Part shown: positions 57,671 to 64,000 of the stretch, one piece after another
How the letters are laid out: every line of letters begins with the position of its first letter
Numbering within the stretch: position 1 is the stretch's first letter
The notes under the pieces: generated by a model
The model's input: only the letters and a program-made list of their open reading frames with translations
Databases searched by the model: none
What the model was told of the DNA's origin: nothing
Translations under genes and position numbers: made by a program
Assembly (NCBI GenBank): GCA_002405165.1
Contig: DHLF01000004.1
Span: 186,952 to 250,951, forward strand
Source of the DNA: Christensenella sp. UBA4675
GTDB lineage: Bacteria > Bacillota > Clostridia > Christensenellales > Borkfalkiaceae
Length of the DNA stretch: 64,000 bases
Direction: 5' to 3'

Positions 57671-58993
57671 ATGAAATATTTGCTTGAAAAAGATGTTTTT
57701 TACAGAAAAAACAGTGCCGATGATAGTTTAATTGTAAAAACTGATACAAAAGATGTATATGTTTTTAAAGGCAATATTTGTGAAATACTTGATTTTTACA
57801 AAAGGAAACATAGTATAGACGAATTAATAGAATTTTTATCAAAAAAATATACTTTTGAAATCACAAATATTTTCAAAAATCAAATAATTGCAATAATAAA
57901 AGACTTAACCGAAAAAAAAATTTTAAAAAAAGAAAATATTTTAACTGAAAACAAATCGGATTTAGAATCTTTATATCAATTTAAATATTTACCCCAGAAA
58001 CAATTGTTTTCCGCTCAATTTGAATTAACTTATAATTGTAACGAAAAATGTAGGCATTGTTACTGTGTCCAAACCGATAAAGAAGAATTAACTAATGAAG
58101 AGATAAAAAAAGTATTAGACGATTTATATGATATGGGCGCTTTTGAAATAACGTTTACGGGTGGCGATTTGTTTACTAGAAAAAATGTTTTTGAAATTAT
58201 TGAATATGCGTATAAAAAAAATTTTCTAATAAATATTTTTACAAACGGACTCGCTTTAACAGATTCTGACATTATCAAACTCAAAGACCTACACATTAAA
58301 AGTATACACTTTAGTATTTATAGTGCTATTTCGGAAAAACATGATTATTTCACACAGGTAAAAGGTTCATTTCATAAAACAATAGACGTAATTAAAAAAT
58401 GCGTATTATTAGGTATTCCTGTAAACATTAAAACTTGTATACTTAACTATAACGAAACTGAAATCGATAATATTATGAAACTTGCAAAAGATTTAGGGAC
58501 AACAATTCAGTTGTCGCTTGCCGTTTCGTCCAAAAACAACGGGGATTCAAGCCCAACTCAGTACAGACTTGAAAATATAGATAAATATACGTCAATTATG
58601 CAAACAGTAAATCAAAATATGGTAATTCATTGTTCAAATGATTTTAATTTGGTTAGAGAGTGCGACGGGGAAATATGCGGAGCAGGAAAAAGGTCAATAA
58701 ACATAAATCCCTATGGTGACGTTTATCCGTGCAATGCTTTACTGATTAAATGTGGCAACCTTAAAGAATGTAATATAAAGTATATTTGGGAAAACTCAAA
58801 GGAGTTAAAAAGAATACGAAAATATAAAATAAACCAAGTAAAAGGTTGTGAAAATTGTTGCGATAAAGAATATTGTAACTTCTGCCCAGGAAGTGCTTTA
58901 ACGGAGACCGGAGATCCCTTAAAAAAATATTCCGAGGCTTGTAATATTACAGAAGCAAAAAAGAAGTTAAAAAATAAAGAGGGAGGTTTATAA
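57671..58993 (+). CDS. Radical SAM/SPASM peptide maturase with N-terminal PqqD-like recognition domain
   Basis: A 440-residue putative RiPP maturase. Residues 1-88 form a PqqD-like fold that should bind a leader peptide. The radical SAM cluster CxxxCxxC is at C123, C127 and C130 (CNEKCRHC), with a GGDLF-type motif near 164. The C-terminal SPASM part has many cysteines (C336, C354, C361, C367, C393, C396, C397, C402, C405, C424), which could bind two further 4Fe-4S clusters. Related enzymes make thioether or C-C crosslinks in short peptides. AGGAG lies 8 nt before the ATG. Codon use is more AT-rich than the neighbours, hinting at transfer. A 37-residue peptide follows. The crosslink type cannot be told. 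Confidence 0.9.
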   Translation: MKYLLEKDVFYRKNSADDSLIVKTDTKDVYVFKGNICEILDFYKRKHSIDELIEFLSKKYTFEITNIFKNQIIAIIKDLTEKKILKKENILTENKSDLESLYQFKYLPQKQLFSAQFELTYNCNEKCRHCYCVQTDKEELTNEEIKKVLDDLYDMGAFEITFTGGDLFTRKNVFEIIEYAYKKNFLINIFTNGLALTDSDIIKLKDLHIKSIHFSIYSAISEKHDYFTQVKGSFHKTIDVIKKCVLLGIPVNIKTCILNYNETEIDNIMKLAKDLGTTIQLSLAVSSKNNGDSSPTQYRLENIDKYTSIMQTVNQNMVIHCSNDFNLVRECDGEICGAGKRSININPYGDVYPCNALLIKCGNLKECNIKYIWENSKELKRIRKYKINQVKGCENCCDKEYCNFCPGSALTETGDPLKKYSEACNITEAKKKLKNKEGGL

Positions 58994-58996
58994 TTT

Positions 58997-59110
58997 ATGT
59001 TTAAAATACCTTTTATAGTTTATGCCGATAAATATACTCAATCAATGGCAAACTGCTGTACAAGAATGTTCCAAAACCAATGTGGAATTACTTATAGAAC
59101 AAATTCATAA
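58997..59110 (+). CDS. Candidate RiPP precursor peptide (37 residues, three Cys)
   Basis: A short frame starting 3 bases after the maturase stop. A strong GGAGG lies in the last codons of the maturase, about 10 nt before the ATG. The product has a hydrophobic/aromatic N-terminal part (MFKIPFIVYADKY), likely the leader, and a polar core with cysteines at 20, 21 and 29 (NCCTRMFQNQCGITYRTNS). The terminator lies about 50 bases downstream, so this is the last gene of the operon. No Gly-Gly cleavage site is obvious. It is a plausible substrate of the radical SAM enzyme; I recognise no family. Confidence 0.75.
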   Translation: MFKIPFIVYADKYTQSMANCCTRMFQNQCGITYRTNS

Positions 59111-59540
59111 TTAAAGTATTACTTAAATTTTCTTCGGTAATTAAGTAAAACATAAAAGCGAGCAAGATTAGAAATGTTTACCAAAAATTATAAAAAATTG
59201 TTTTTGGGTTTATTTCATTTTTCTTGCTCTCTTTTTTTTAAAAAAGTTTTATTTAGGGAATATCAAGAAAAGAAACTGTAAAAAATATCCGATTAAATGC
59301 AGACGTCTTTTTTAGTTTTTTTTGCAAAAGCAATGTAATAATAAAGGAAAAAAGAAGAGAAGATTTATTTAATCGTAAAAAATTAGAAAAAAACGAACCT
59401 ATCCGCTTTACTTCGAAAAAGATAGCGATGACAAAGATTTTTAACTAATTTTTTATAATTTACTACTGCTATTATAGCGTTCCGCTTAATAATTTATTCA
59501 CCATTATAAATAAAAAAATCGCCGTTTAAACGGCGATTTT
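59111..59540. other. Intergenic region after the peptide gene: two terminators and a possible coding remnant
   Basis: About 430 bases without a clear gene. The operon terminator (59158-59240) and the trmB terminator (59513-59543) are annotated separately. Between them, 59345-59448 is an open plus-strand stretch encoding a basic run including RREDLFNRKKLEKNEPIRF and ending at TAA, without start or Shine-Dalgarno. Codon choice there resembles real genes, so it may be the end of a lost gene. An inverted repeat TTACTTAA/TTAAGTAA is at 59119-59148. Confidence 0.45.
59158..59240 (+). terminator. Terminator of the radical SAM/peptide operon
   Basis: GAGCAAGA (59160-59167) pairs with TCTTGCTC (59222-59229), extended by AGAAATG/CATTTTTCT, enclosing a long AT-rich loop, and is followed by TCTTTTTTTT. 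The T-run is strong; the loop of about 40-50 nt is unusually long. Confidence 0.65.
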
Positions 59541-59543
59541 TTA
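59513..59543. terminator. Bidirectional terminator next to trmB
   Basis: AAATCGCCG and CGGCGATTT form a stem around TTTAAA-type loop bases, with A-run before and T-run after, so it works on both strands. It overlaps the last codons of trmB. Confidence 0.85.
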
Positions 59544-60206
59544 TATGCTAACTTTAACGTATCTAATAGGTTTATTTTGGGCTATAAAGCTGTTTTCAAA
59601 TTCCGTACGATATATTTTTTTATCCGAAAAAGATTTTTCGGCATATAAATCGTAAGACTTTTCTACTATTTTATATCCGCATTTTTCATATTCTGAAAGC
59701 GAATATTCAAAAAAATCAAGACTGTCGGTTTTTTGCTCAATCGTAAAATCGTGGCAACATATTTTTTTGTATATTTCCAAAAATTTTTCGTTTGTAAGCC
59801 TACGATTCGCGTACGTTTTTTTGGGAAACGGGCAAGAAAAATTTAGCATTATTTTTTTTATTGAGTTTTCGGTTAAAATAAAAGATAAATTTTGCGCGTC
59901 GCAATTTATAAATTTTAAATTATTTATCCCCTTGCCGTTTTCTAATGCCGAAACCATTACGTTTGTTATCTTTTCTACCCCAATAAAATTTATTTCGGGA
60001 TTATTTAAAGCCATTTCCTTTAACAGTCCGCCTTTTCCGCAACCTATTTCTAAATAAACGGGATTAGAATTGCCAAATATTTTTTTTAAGTCTAATTTAT
60101 AATCTTCTTTATTATCCATCGTGAAAAATCTTTCGGGTTCACGAAATAACAAATTATCCGTTTGCTCTACCCTTGTTTCAAGATTTTTCTTTCTTCTCAT
60201 TCTCAT
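59541..60206 (-). CDS. trmB: tRNA (guanine(46)-N(7))-methyltransferase TrmB
   Basis: A 221-residue SAM-dependent enzyme making m7G46 in tRNA. Motif I is YLEIGCGKGGLLKEMA, followed by FIGVEKI. The family signature reads NFSCPFPKKTYANRRLT, where most members have NFSDPWPKxRHxKRRL, so the usual Asp, Trp and His are changed to Cys, Phe and Tyr. The substitution of the conserved Asp is odd and might affect activity. GGTG precedes the ATG. The gene is monocistronic. Confidence 0.88.
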   Translation of the reverse strand: MRMRRKKNLETRVEQTDNLLFREPERFFTMDNKEDYKLDLKKIFGNSNPVYLEIGCGKGGLLKEMALNNPEINFIGVEKITNVMVSALENGKGINNLKFINCDAQNLSFILTENSIKKIMLNFSCPFPKKTYANRRLTNEKFLEIYKKICCHDFTIEQKTDSLDFFEYSLSEYEKCGYKIVEKSYDLYAEKSFSDKKIYRTEFENSFIAQNKPIRYVKVSI

Positions 60207-60348
60207 AACAACTACACCAAATTTTCCGTCTTAACTGCAAAATTCTTTTAAAAACGTATATATTTTATTTCATAAATATATACGCATAACAAATTTATTT
60301 AATTTTACATAGAAACCATAATCTTAAAAAAATTACGCTTTAATTCAC

Positions 60349-60378
60349 ATAAAAAACAAGCCTTTTACAGCTTGTTTT
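60349..60378 (-). terminator. Terminator after ppx
   Basis: AACAAGC and GCTTGTT form a stem around a short loop; on the minus strand TTTTTTATG follows. It lies about 15 bases after the stop of the Ppx/GppA gene. A T-run on the other strand makes it possibly bidirectional. Confidence 0.75.
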
Positions 60379-60392
60379 TAGTTTTTATATAA

Positions 60393-61922
60393 TCAATAAT
60401 TTATTATTATATCTAATTTTTTATTAAAGATTCTTTGGAAATCTTCACTTGAATTTAGTGCGTCCCTAACTTCTAAGGTAGAATCGCCTTCCGAAATTGT
60501 TTTAAGTATAACGGAATCTCCTAAAACGTCGCAAACTATTTCGGTTACAACCCCCGCTCCGCTTCTATCTAAGCTTTCCGCAATTCTTAAAATTATTCCT
60601 AATTTTCTTATAACGTCTATATCGCCTTCGCCTAAAATATCTTTATATTTCATTATTTCGCTCATATTTATTTCATCGTTTTTATGAACAGCTGTAACGA
60701 AAGACGCTAAAACTACGTCCCTATGCGATATTCCGTAAATATTAGAATTTAAAATAACGTATGCCGAATGTTTTTGATAATCGTAATATTTTATCTTAGA
60801 ACCAGTATCGAGCAAGTACGCCGCAACTCTTAAAATTTTAACGTACTGTCTTGGGAATTTATGCAATACTCTTAATTGTTTAAACAACTGAACGGATAAA
60901 TTTACAACGTGTTCGCAATGTTTTTCGTTACAATTATAATATTTAACGATAGTCTTTAAACTGTAACCTAAAACGTCGCTAATCGGTTTTTCCTGCGTTG
61001 CGGGAAGAGCGTAATTAAACATAATTCCTTCTCTTAAACCGCAAGCCGAAACGGTAAATCCGTCCGCATTTAAAAGTTTAAGCAAGCTGTTTACCGCCGC
61101 CTGCGCCGAAGGAAGTATATCCGCTCTCGACGAAGGTACGCCTTTAATTCTCTTTTTCTTAGACGGGTCTAACGTGCGTAATTTTTGATATATTACGTCA
61201 AATTTATCTTTACCGATAAACGAATTGTGAATGGTGTCTACGCTGGATTTATAAAGCATATGACTTATTTTGCATAAACTTCTCATAGAACCGCCGACGC
61301 CTATTACTTGCGTATCTTCCGGTAAATCTTTAAGCCATTCTATCTTTTTTAATTCTTCGGTAACAAATTCTTCTATCTTTTGGGTAATTTCTTCAAAAGT
61401 TGCGCCTTCCGTAGAGAACTTTTCCGTTAAAGTTATCGCTCCGAAAGGAAGAACGGCGTAATTCAACAAACTTCTTCTATTGTAATGAACTATTTTCATA
61501 CTTCCCCCGCCGATTTCAAAAATCAGCCCTCTGGGAAGGTCGGTCGTATTGATTACGCCCCTATATACTAGCGTTGCTTCTTCTTCGTCGGATAAAACCC
61601 TTATTCTTATTCCGCAAGTAGTTAAAACTTCTTCTAAAAAGCTTTTTTGATTTTTAGCTCTTCTAACCGCGGCTGTTCCGACCGCTATTATGTTAGAAGT
61701 GTCAACCCCGTAAGAATCGCATAACCTGCGAAACATCTTTATCGTTTTTATCGTATCGTTTATTTGGGTGGACTTTAAAAACCCATCCCTTTCCATATCT
61801 TTTCCAAGTCTAACACGTTCTTTAATTTGGTCAATTACCATAAAATGACCTTCTCCGAGAAGTTTTACGATAACAAGTCTTGCCGTATTAGAACCTAAAT
61901 CTATAATACCTATTTTATCCAA
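60393..61922 (-). CDS. ppx: Ppx/GppA phosphatase family protein with HD-like C-terminal domain
   Basis: A 509-residue exopolyphosphatase/guanosine pentaphosphatase family member. ASKHA-type motifs are IIDLGSNTARLVIV at the N-terminus, GTAAVRRAKN, IFEIGGGSMKI and VIGVGGSMRSL. The C-terminal part (about residues 300-509) is helical and HD-like (HCEHVVNLSVQLF, RVAAYLLDTGSKIKYY). The start is set at TTG 61922: AGGAG lies 8 nt upstream, and the family motif begins right after. The frame continues to 61967, but with a less suitable TTG start. Whether polyphosphate or (p)ppGpp is the substrate is not clear from sequence. Confidence 0.88.
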   Translation of the reverse strand: MDKIGIIDLGSNTARLVIVKLLGEGHFMVIDQIKERVRLGKDMERDGFLKSTQINDTIKTIKMFRRLCDSYGVDTSNIIAVGTAAVRRAKNQKSFLEEVLTTCGIRIRVLSDEEEATLVYRGVINTTDLPRGLIFEIGGGSMKIVHYNRRSLLNYAVLPFGAITLTEKFSTEGATFEEITQKIEEFVTEELKKIEWLKDLPEDTQVIGVGGSMRSLCKISHMLYKSSVDTIHNSFIGKDKFDVIYQKLRTLDPSKKKRIKGVPSSRADILPSAQAAVNSLLKLLNADGFTVSACGLREGIMFNYALPATQEKPISDVLGYSLKTIVKYYNCNEKHCEHVVNLSVQLFKQLRVLHKFPRQYVKILRVAAYLLDTGSKIKYYDYQKHSAYVILNSNIYGISHRDVVLASFVTAVHKNDEINMSEIMKYKDILGEGDIDVIRKLGIILRIAESLDRSGAGVVTEIVCDVLGDSVILKTISEGDSTLEVRDALNSSEDFQRIFNKKLDIIINY

Positions 61923-62191
61923 ACCTATATTCTCCTGTCCTAAAAGTCTGCGCTTGATTTTTATCAAGAATGTTTTACACTGTTAAATACACAAAAAAAA
62001 TGATAAAATTCGTGGTAAATTTTCTTTTTTCCTTATTCCCCCACAATAAAAAATCATTTAATGAATACATTCTAACACAAAATAATTACTTTTTCAAGAA
62101 GAATTAAATATTTTATTAAAAAATTTTAAAATCAGTTTATTTATCTTAAATTATTATAGTGTAATTCTTTAAGTTTAATGAACTTTTAGGG

Positions 62192-62554
62192 CTATTTTTT
62201 AATAAAAAAAATCTCGTAAAGCCCTTTTAATCCTATAAAAAGCATAATTCCACCGAAAGTTTTGGATAAAAACGCGTCGGGAAAGAGTTTTCTTGCCAAA
62301 AAACCCAAAAAACAAGCCAAAATCGCGCCCGAAATCATTAAAAAAAGCCCTTGTTTTTCCACTAATTTGTTTTTAACGTGAAAAATTAAAGAAATTATCG
62401 CCATAGGAATAAAAGATATTAAATTTATACCGCCTGCTAACGCCGAACTTAGCCCTAAAAGCGATAACAACGGAATTAAAATCGTTCCGCCACCCATTCC
62501 CATTCCGCCTAATATTCCGCCTAAAATCCCAAATAAAATACATAAAAATATCAC
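62192..62554 (-). CDS. TauE/SafE-like half-size membrane protein (copy 1)
   Basis: A 120-residue hydrophobic protein with about four membrane segments. The N-terminal GILGGILGGMGMGGGTILIP matches the first half of TauE/SafE anion exporters, which normally have about 250 residues and two such halves. The start is a GTG at 62554. A second half-size member lies 280 bases upstream in the same direction, so the two may form one transporter. Possible substrates are sulfite or organosulfonates; this is inferred from the family only. Confidence 0.82.
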   Translation of the reverse strand: MIFLCILFGILGGILGGMGMGGGTILIPLLSLLGLSSALAGGINLISFIPMAIISLIFHVKNKLVEKQGLFLMISGAILACFLGFLARKLFPDAFLSKTFGGIMLFIGLKGLYEIFFIKK

Positions 62555-62832
62555 TTTTAAATTTTACAAACCTACCTTTTAAATTTTATAAGCTTTTTTT
62601 TGATTTTTTTACCGCAAAATTTATTGCTTTCACTTAAAAATTATACATTTTTTTCAACTTTGTTTTTAAAAAACACATATTTTATATAAATTTTTTTAAC
62701 CTTAAAAAAATACAATTACATAAAAACTTCTTTTTTGTTTTATTTTTCTATTTTCTACGCAAAAAACTATAATTTTTTTAATTATAAAATTTATTTTTTA
62801 GCTTTTTTACTAAAAATTTTTACTTCCAAAAT

Positions 62833-63183
62833 TTACCAAATAAGCATTTTAAGCCCTAAAATAGTAATTAGAATATAAAAAATTTTCTCCACGACGTTTT
62901 TATTTATTCTATTTAAAAGTTTTGCTCCTATTATTCCGCCCGTTACAACTCCCATTAAGGTAGGTATTCCGCTTTTAAACGGAAAGTATCCGTTACAAAT
63001 AAAAAGTATTGCGCTAATAATACTTACGGGCGCAGTTACAGCCATAGCCGTTGCCTGCGCTTTTTTTTGGTCTTTTAAAGATTTAGCTAAATGCGGAACG
63101 ATTACCATTCCGCCCCCACCGCCGAACAGTCCGTTTACAAAGCCAGCGATTATTCCTATAATTAAAAATTTTTTCTTATTCAT
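62833..63183 (-). CDS. TauE/SafE-like half-size membrane protein (copy 2)
   Basis: A 116-residue protein with about four membrane segments and the TauE/SafE start GIIAGFVNGLFGGGGGMVIVP, followed by QATAMAVTAPVSII. The start is placed at ATG 63183; a GTG at 63192 is possible. It matches only half of an ordinary family member. With the second copy downstream it would make up a full-length set. Confidence 0.82.
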   Translation of the reverse strand: MNKKKFLIIGIIAGFVNGLFGGGGGMVIVPHLAKSLKDQKKAQATAMAVTAPVSIISAILFICNGYFPFKSGIPTLMGVVTGGIIGAKLLNRINKNVVEKIFYILITILGLKMLIW

Positions 63184-63633
63184 AATTTCCACTTATCTTT
63201 ATTTCTGCTTTTTAACAAATTCAAACCACTCTAAATTTTACGACCACACTAAAAATCATCTTTTAGTTTTCAAATTTTTATTTTACCAAATTAGAAAACT
63301 GAAAAGCTATTTTATAAAAACTCAATCAAAAAATAATTTTATTACTTTTATTATCCATTGCAATAACGCCGAAAGTTGCAATAGTCGTCTAATATATTTT
63401 TTGTAAAAAAACAAAATGTATGCTTTTCCTATTTATTTATCGCTTACGCAAAGCCTTTAACAATAAACGCTTCGTATTATTTTCGTTCACACGCAAAAAA
63501 ACGACAAAAAATAGTTATTTATTAAGGAAAAATATTGCAAAAAAAGCAAAAGTATTGTATAATGGCAAGGTACGATATATAAGTATATATATCAAAATTA
63601 AAAAAGACGATAAAAATAAAGGGTGAAACTTAT
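63184..63633. other. AT-rich intergenic region upstream of the right-edge lipoprotein
   Basis: No convincing gene is present. The rightward promoter of the lipoprotein gene lies at 63535-63563, and the leader continues to 63633. The promoter of the leftward TauE gene should also be here but is not evident. Confidence 0.55.
63535..63563 (+). promoter_or_regulatory. Sigma-A type promoter of the right-edge lipoprotein
   Basis: TTGCAA (63535-63540), 17 bp, TATAAT (63558-63563). The predicted start is near 63570, giving a leader of about 64 nt. Confidence 0.75.
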
Positions 63634-64000
63634 ATGAAAAACGTTTTTACTAATAAATTAAAGTCCTTATTGATTTTAATTCTAGCTATTCTCATGGCTT
63701 TTTCGACCATGATGTCTTACGCTTGTAAGAAAGACGGTTCTTCGGATACGTCTTCGTCATCTTCCGCAGAAGAAGAGAAGATAACCGAAAAGACCGATTA
63801 TCAGGTTCTTAAAAACGGGGATTTCGAATACGGCACGGCAAATACGGCAATAACCGCATATCCCGCGTCGCCTACGGGTTGGAGTAAGTCTTACGACAGT
63901 ATCAATTCCACCAACGCAACCACGTCTTCTTACGGCTCGGGAATAATAGACACTAGAGAATACAAATACGAATACGACAAAGACGGAAACGTAAAGAAAG
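63634..64000 (+). CDS. Secreted lipoprotein, partial (3' end outside window)
   Basis: The first 122 codons of a rightward gene cut by the window edge. It has a basic start, a hydrophobic core and a Cys near residue 31 (SYAC), then a Ser-rich linker (DGSSDTSSSSSAEEE) similar to that of the sugar-binding lipoprotein. The visible mature part has VLKNGDFEYGTANTAITAYP, reminiscent of carbohydrate-binding or surface beta-sandwich domains (NGDFE starts are common there). AGGGTGA precedes the ATG. Function beyond a surface lipoprotein cannot be told from this fragment. Confidence 0.8.
   Translation, partial: MKNVFTNKLKSLLILILAILMAFSTMMSYACKKDGSSDTSSSSSAEEEKITEKTDYQVLKNGDFEYGTANTAITAYPASPTGWSKSYDSINSTNATTSSYGSGIIDTREYKYEYDKDGNVKK

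Noticed and set aside
57322..59240. The XRE/radical SAM cassette as a prophage or transposon
   Set aside because: No integrase, transposase, direct repeats or tRNA target site were visible around it.
59175..59282. A 35-codon frame after the RiPP candidate as a second precursor
   Set aside because: It has no Shine-Dalgarno, runs through the terminator stem and T-run, and shows no similarity to the first peptide.
63420..63626. A plus-strand open frame of 68 codons before the right-edge lipoprotein
   Set aside because: It is Lys/Phe/Arg-rich, spans the promoter at 63535-63563 and runs into the lipoprotein leader, so it is likely a chance frame.

Overview
The window looks like chromosomal DNA from a low-GC, spore-forming member of the Clostridia (Bacillota). 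The evidence is the AT-rich base composition, purine-rich Shine-Dalgarno sites (AAGGAG, GGAGG), sigma-A type promoters, and gene blocks conserved in Firmicutes: dgt-dnaG-rpoD-trmK-nif3, secG-rnr-smpB-ssrA, pgk-tpiA-gpmI and pepP-efp. The sporulation-linked genes spoVT and spoVB are present. I cannot assign a genus. No rRNA, tRNA, CRISPR array, phage or insertion sequence was recognised. Most of the DNA is housekeeping, with a few accessory islands.

Layout. 1-11016 is a carbohydrate/surface region: a MORN-like/SGNH hydrolase cut by the left edge, a three-gene sugar ABC importer with its own promoter, a 1347-residue repeat lipoprotein and a cytoplasmic GH43 glycosidase. 11037-17027 is the macromolecular-synthesis operon (dgt, dnaG, rpoD, trmK, nif3 family, zinc ribbon), with the GH43 gene at its tail. 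17175-20765 holds proX, the tmRNA gene, smpB and rnr, followed by secG and the glycolytic genes gpmI, tpiA and pgk. 26022-32821 contains an Na/Pi symporter, tRNA modification genes (trmL, dusB), a nitrilase-like protein, a YabN-type MazG protein, spoVB and spoVT. 32960-41491 reads mostly rightwards: a phosphoesterase, then a TetR gene divergent from feoA-feoA-feoB plus the FeoB-associated peptide, then a MacB-type ABC system with a heavy-metal-domain protein. 41692-51125 reads leftwards: two CobW-type GTPases, a heterodimeric ABC exporter, an SDR reductase, efp, pepP and an ABC-F protein. 51899-57197 is a polyamine importer (XRE-cupin regulator plus potABCD). 57322-59240 is a small regulator / radical SAM / peptide cassette. 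The right end has trmB, ppx, two half-size TauE genes and a lipoprotein cut by the edge.

The most interesting item is the cassette at 57322-59240. An XRE repressor gene is divergent from a PqqD-like/radical SAM/SPASM peptide maturase. Three base pairs after the maturase stop, behind a strong Shine-Dalgarno, lies a 37-residue Cys-containing peptide gene. Palindromic operator-like sites fill the divergent promoter region. This has the architecture of a self-contained RiPP pathway with no obvious exporter or protease.

A second pattern is a set of genes (proX, smpB, a metallophosphoesterase, tetR, pepP, ABC-F) whose -10 boxes end 6-7 nt before the start codon with no Shine-Dalgarno. These are predicted leaderless or near-leaderless mRNAs, in contrast to strong Shine-Dalgarno sites elsewhere. 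All function calls come from reading sequence motifs; no database search was run.
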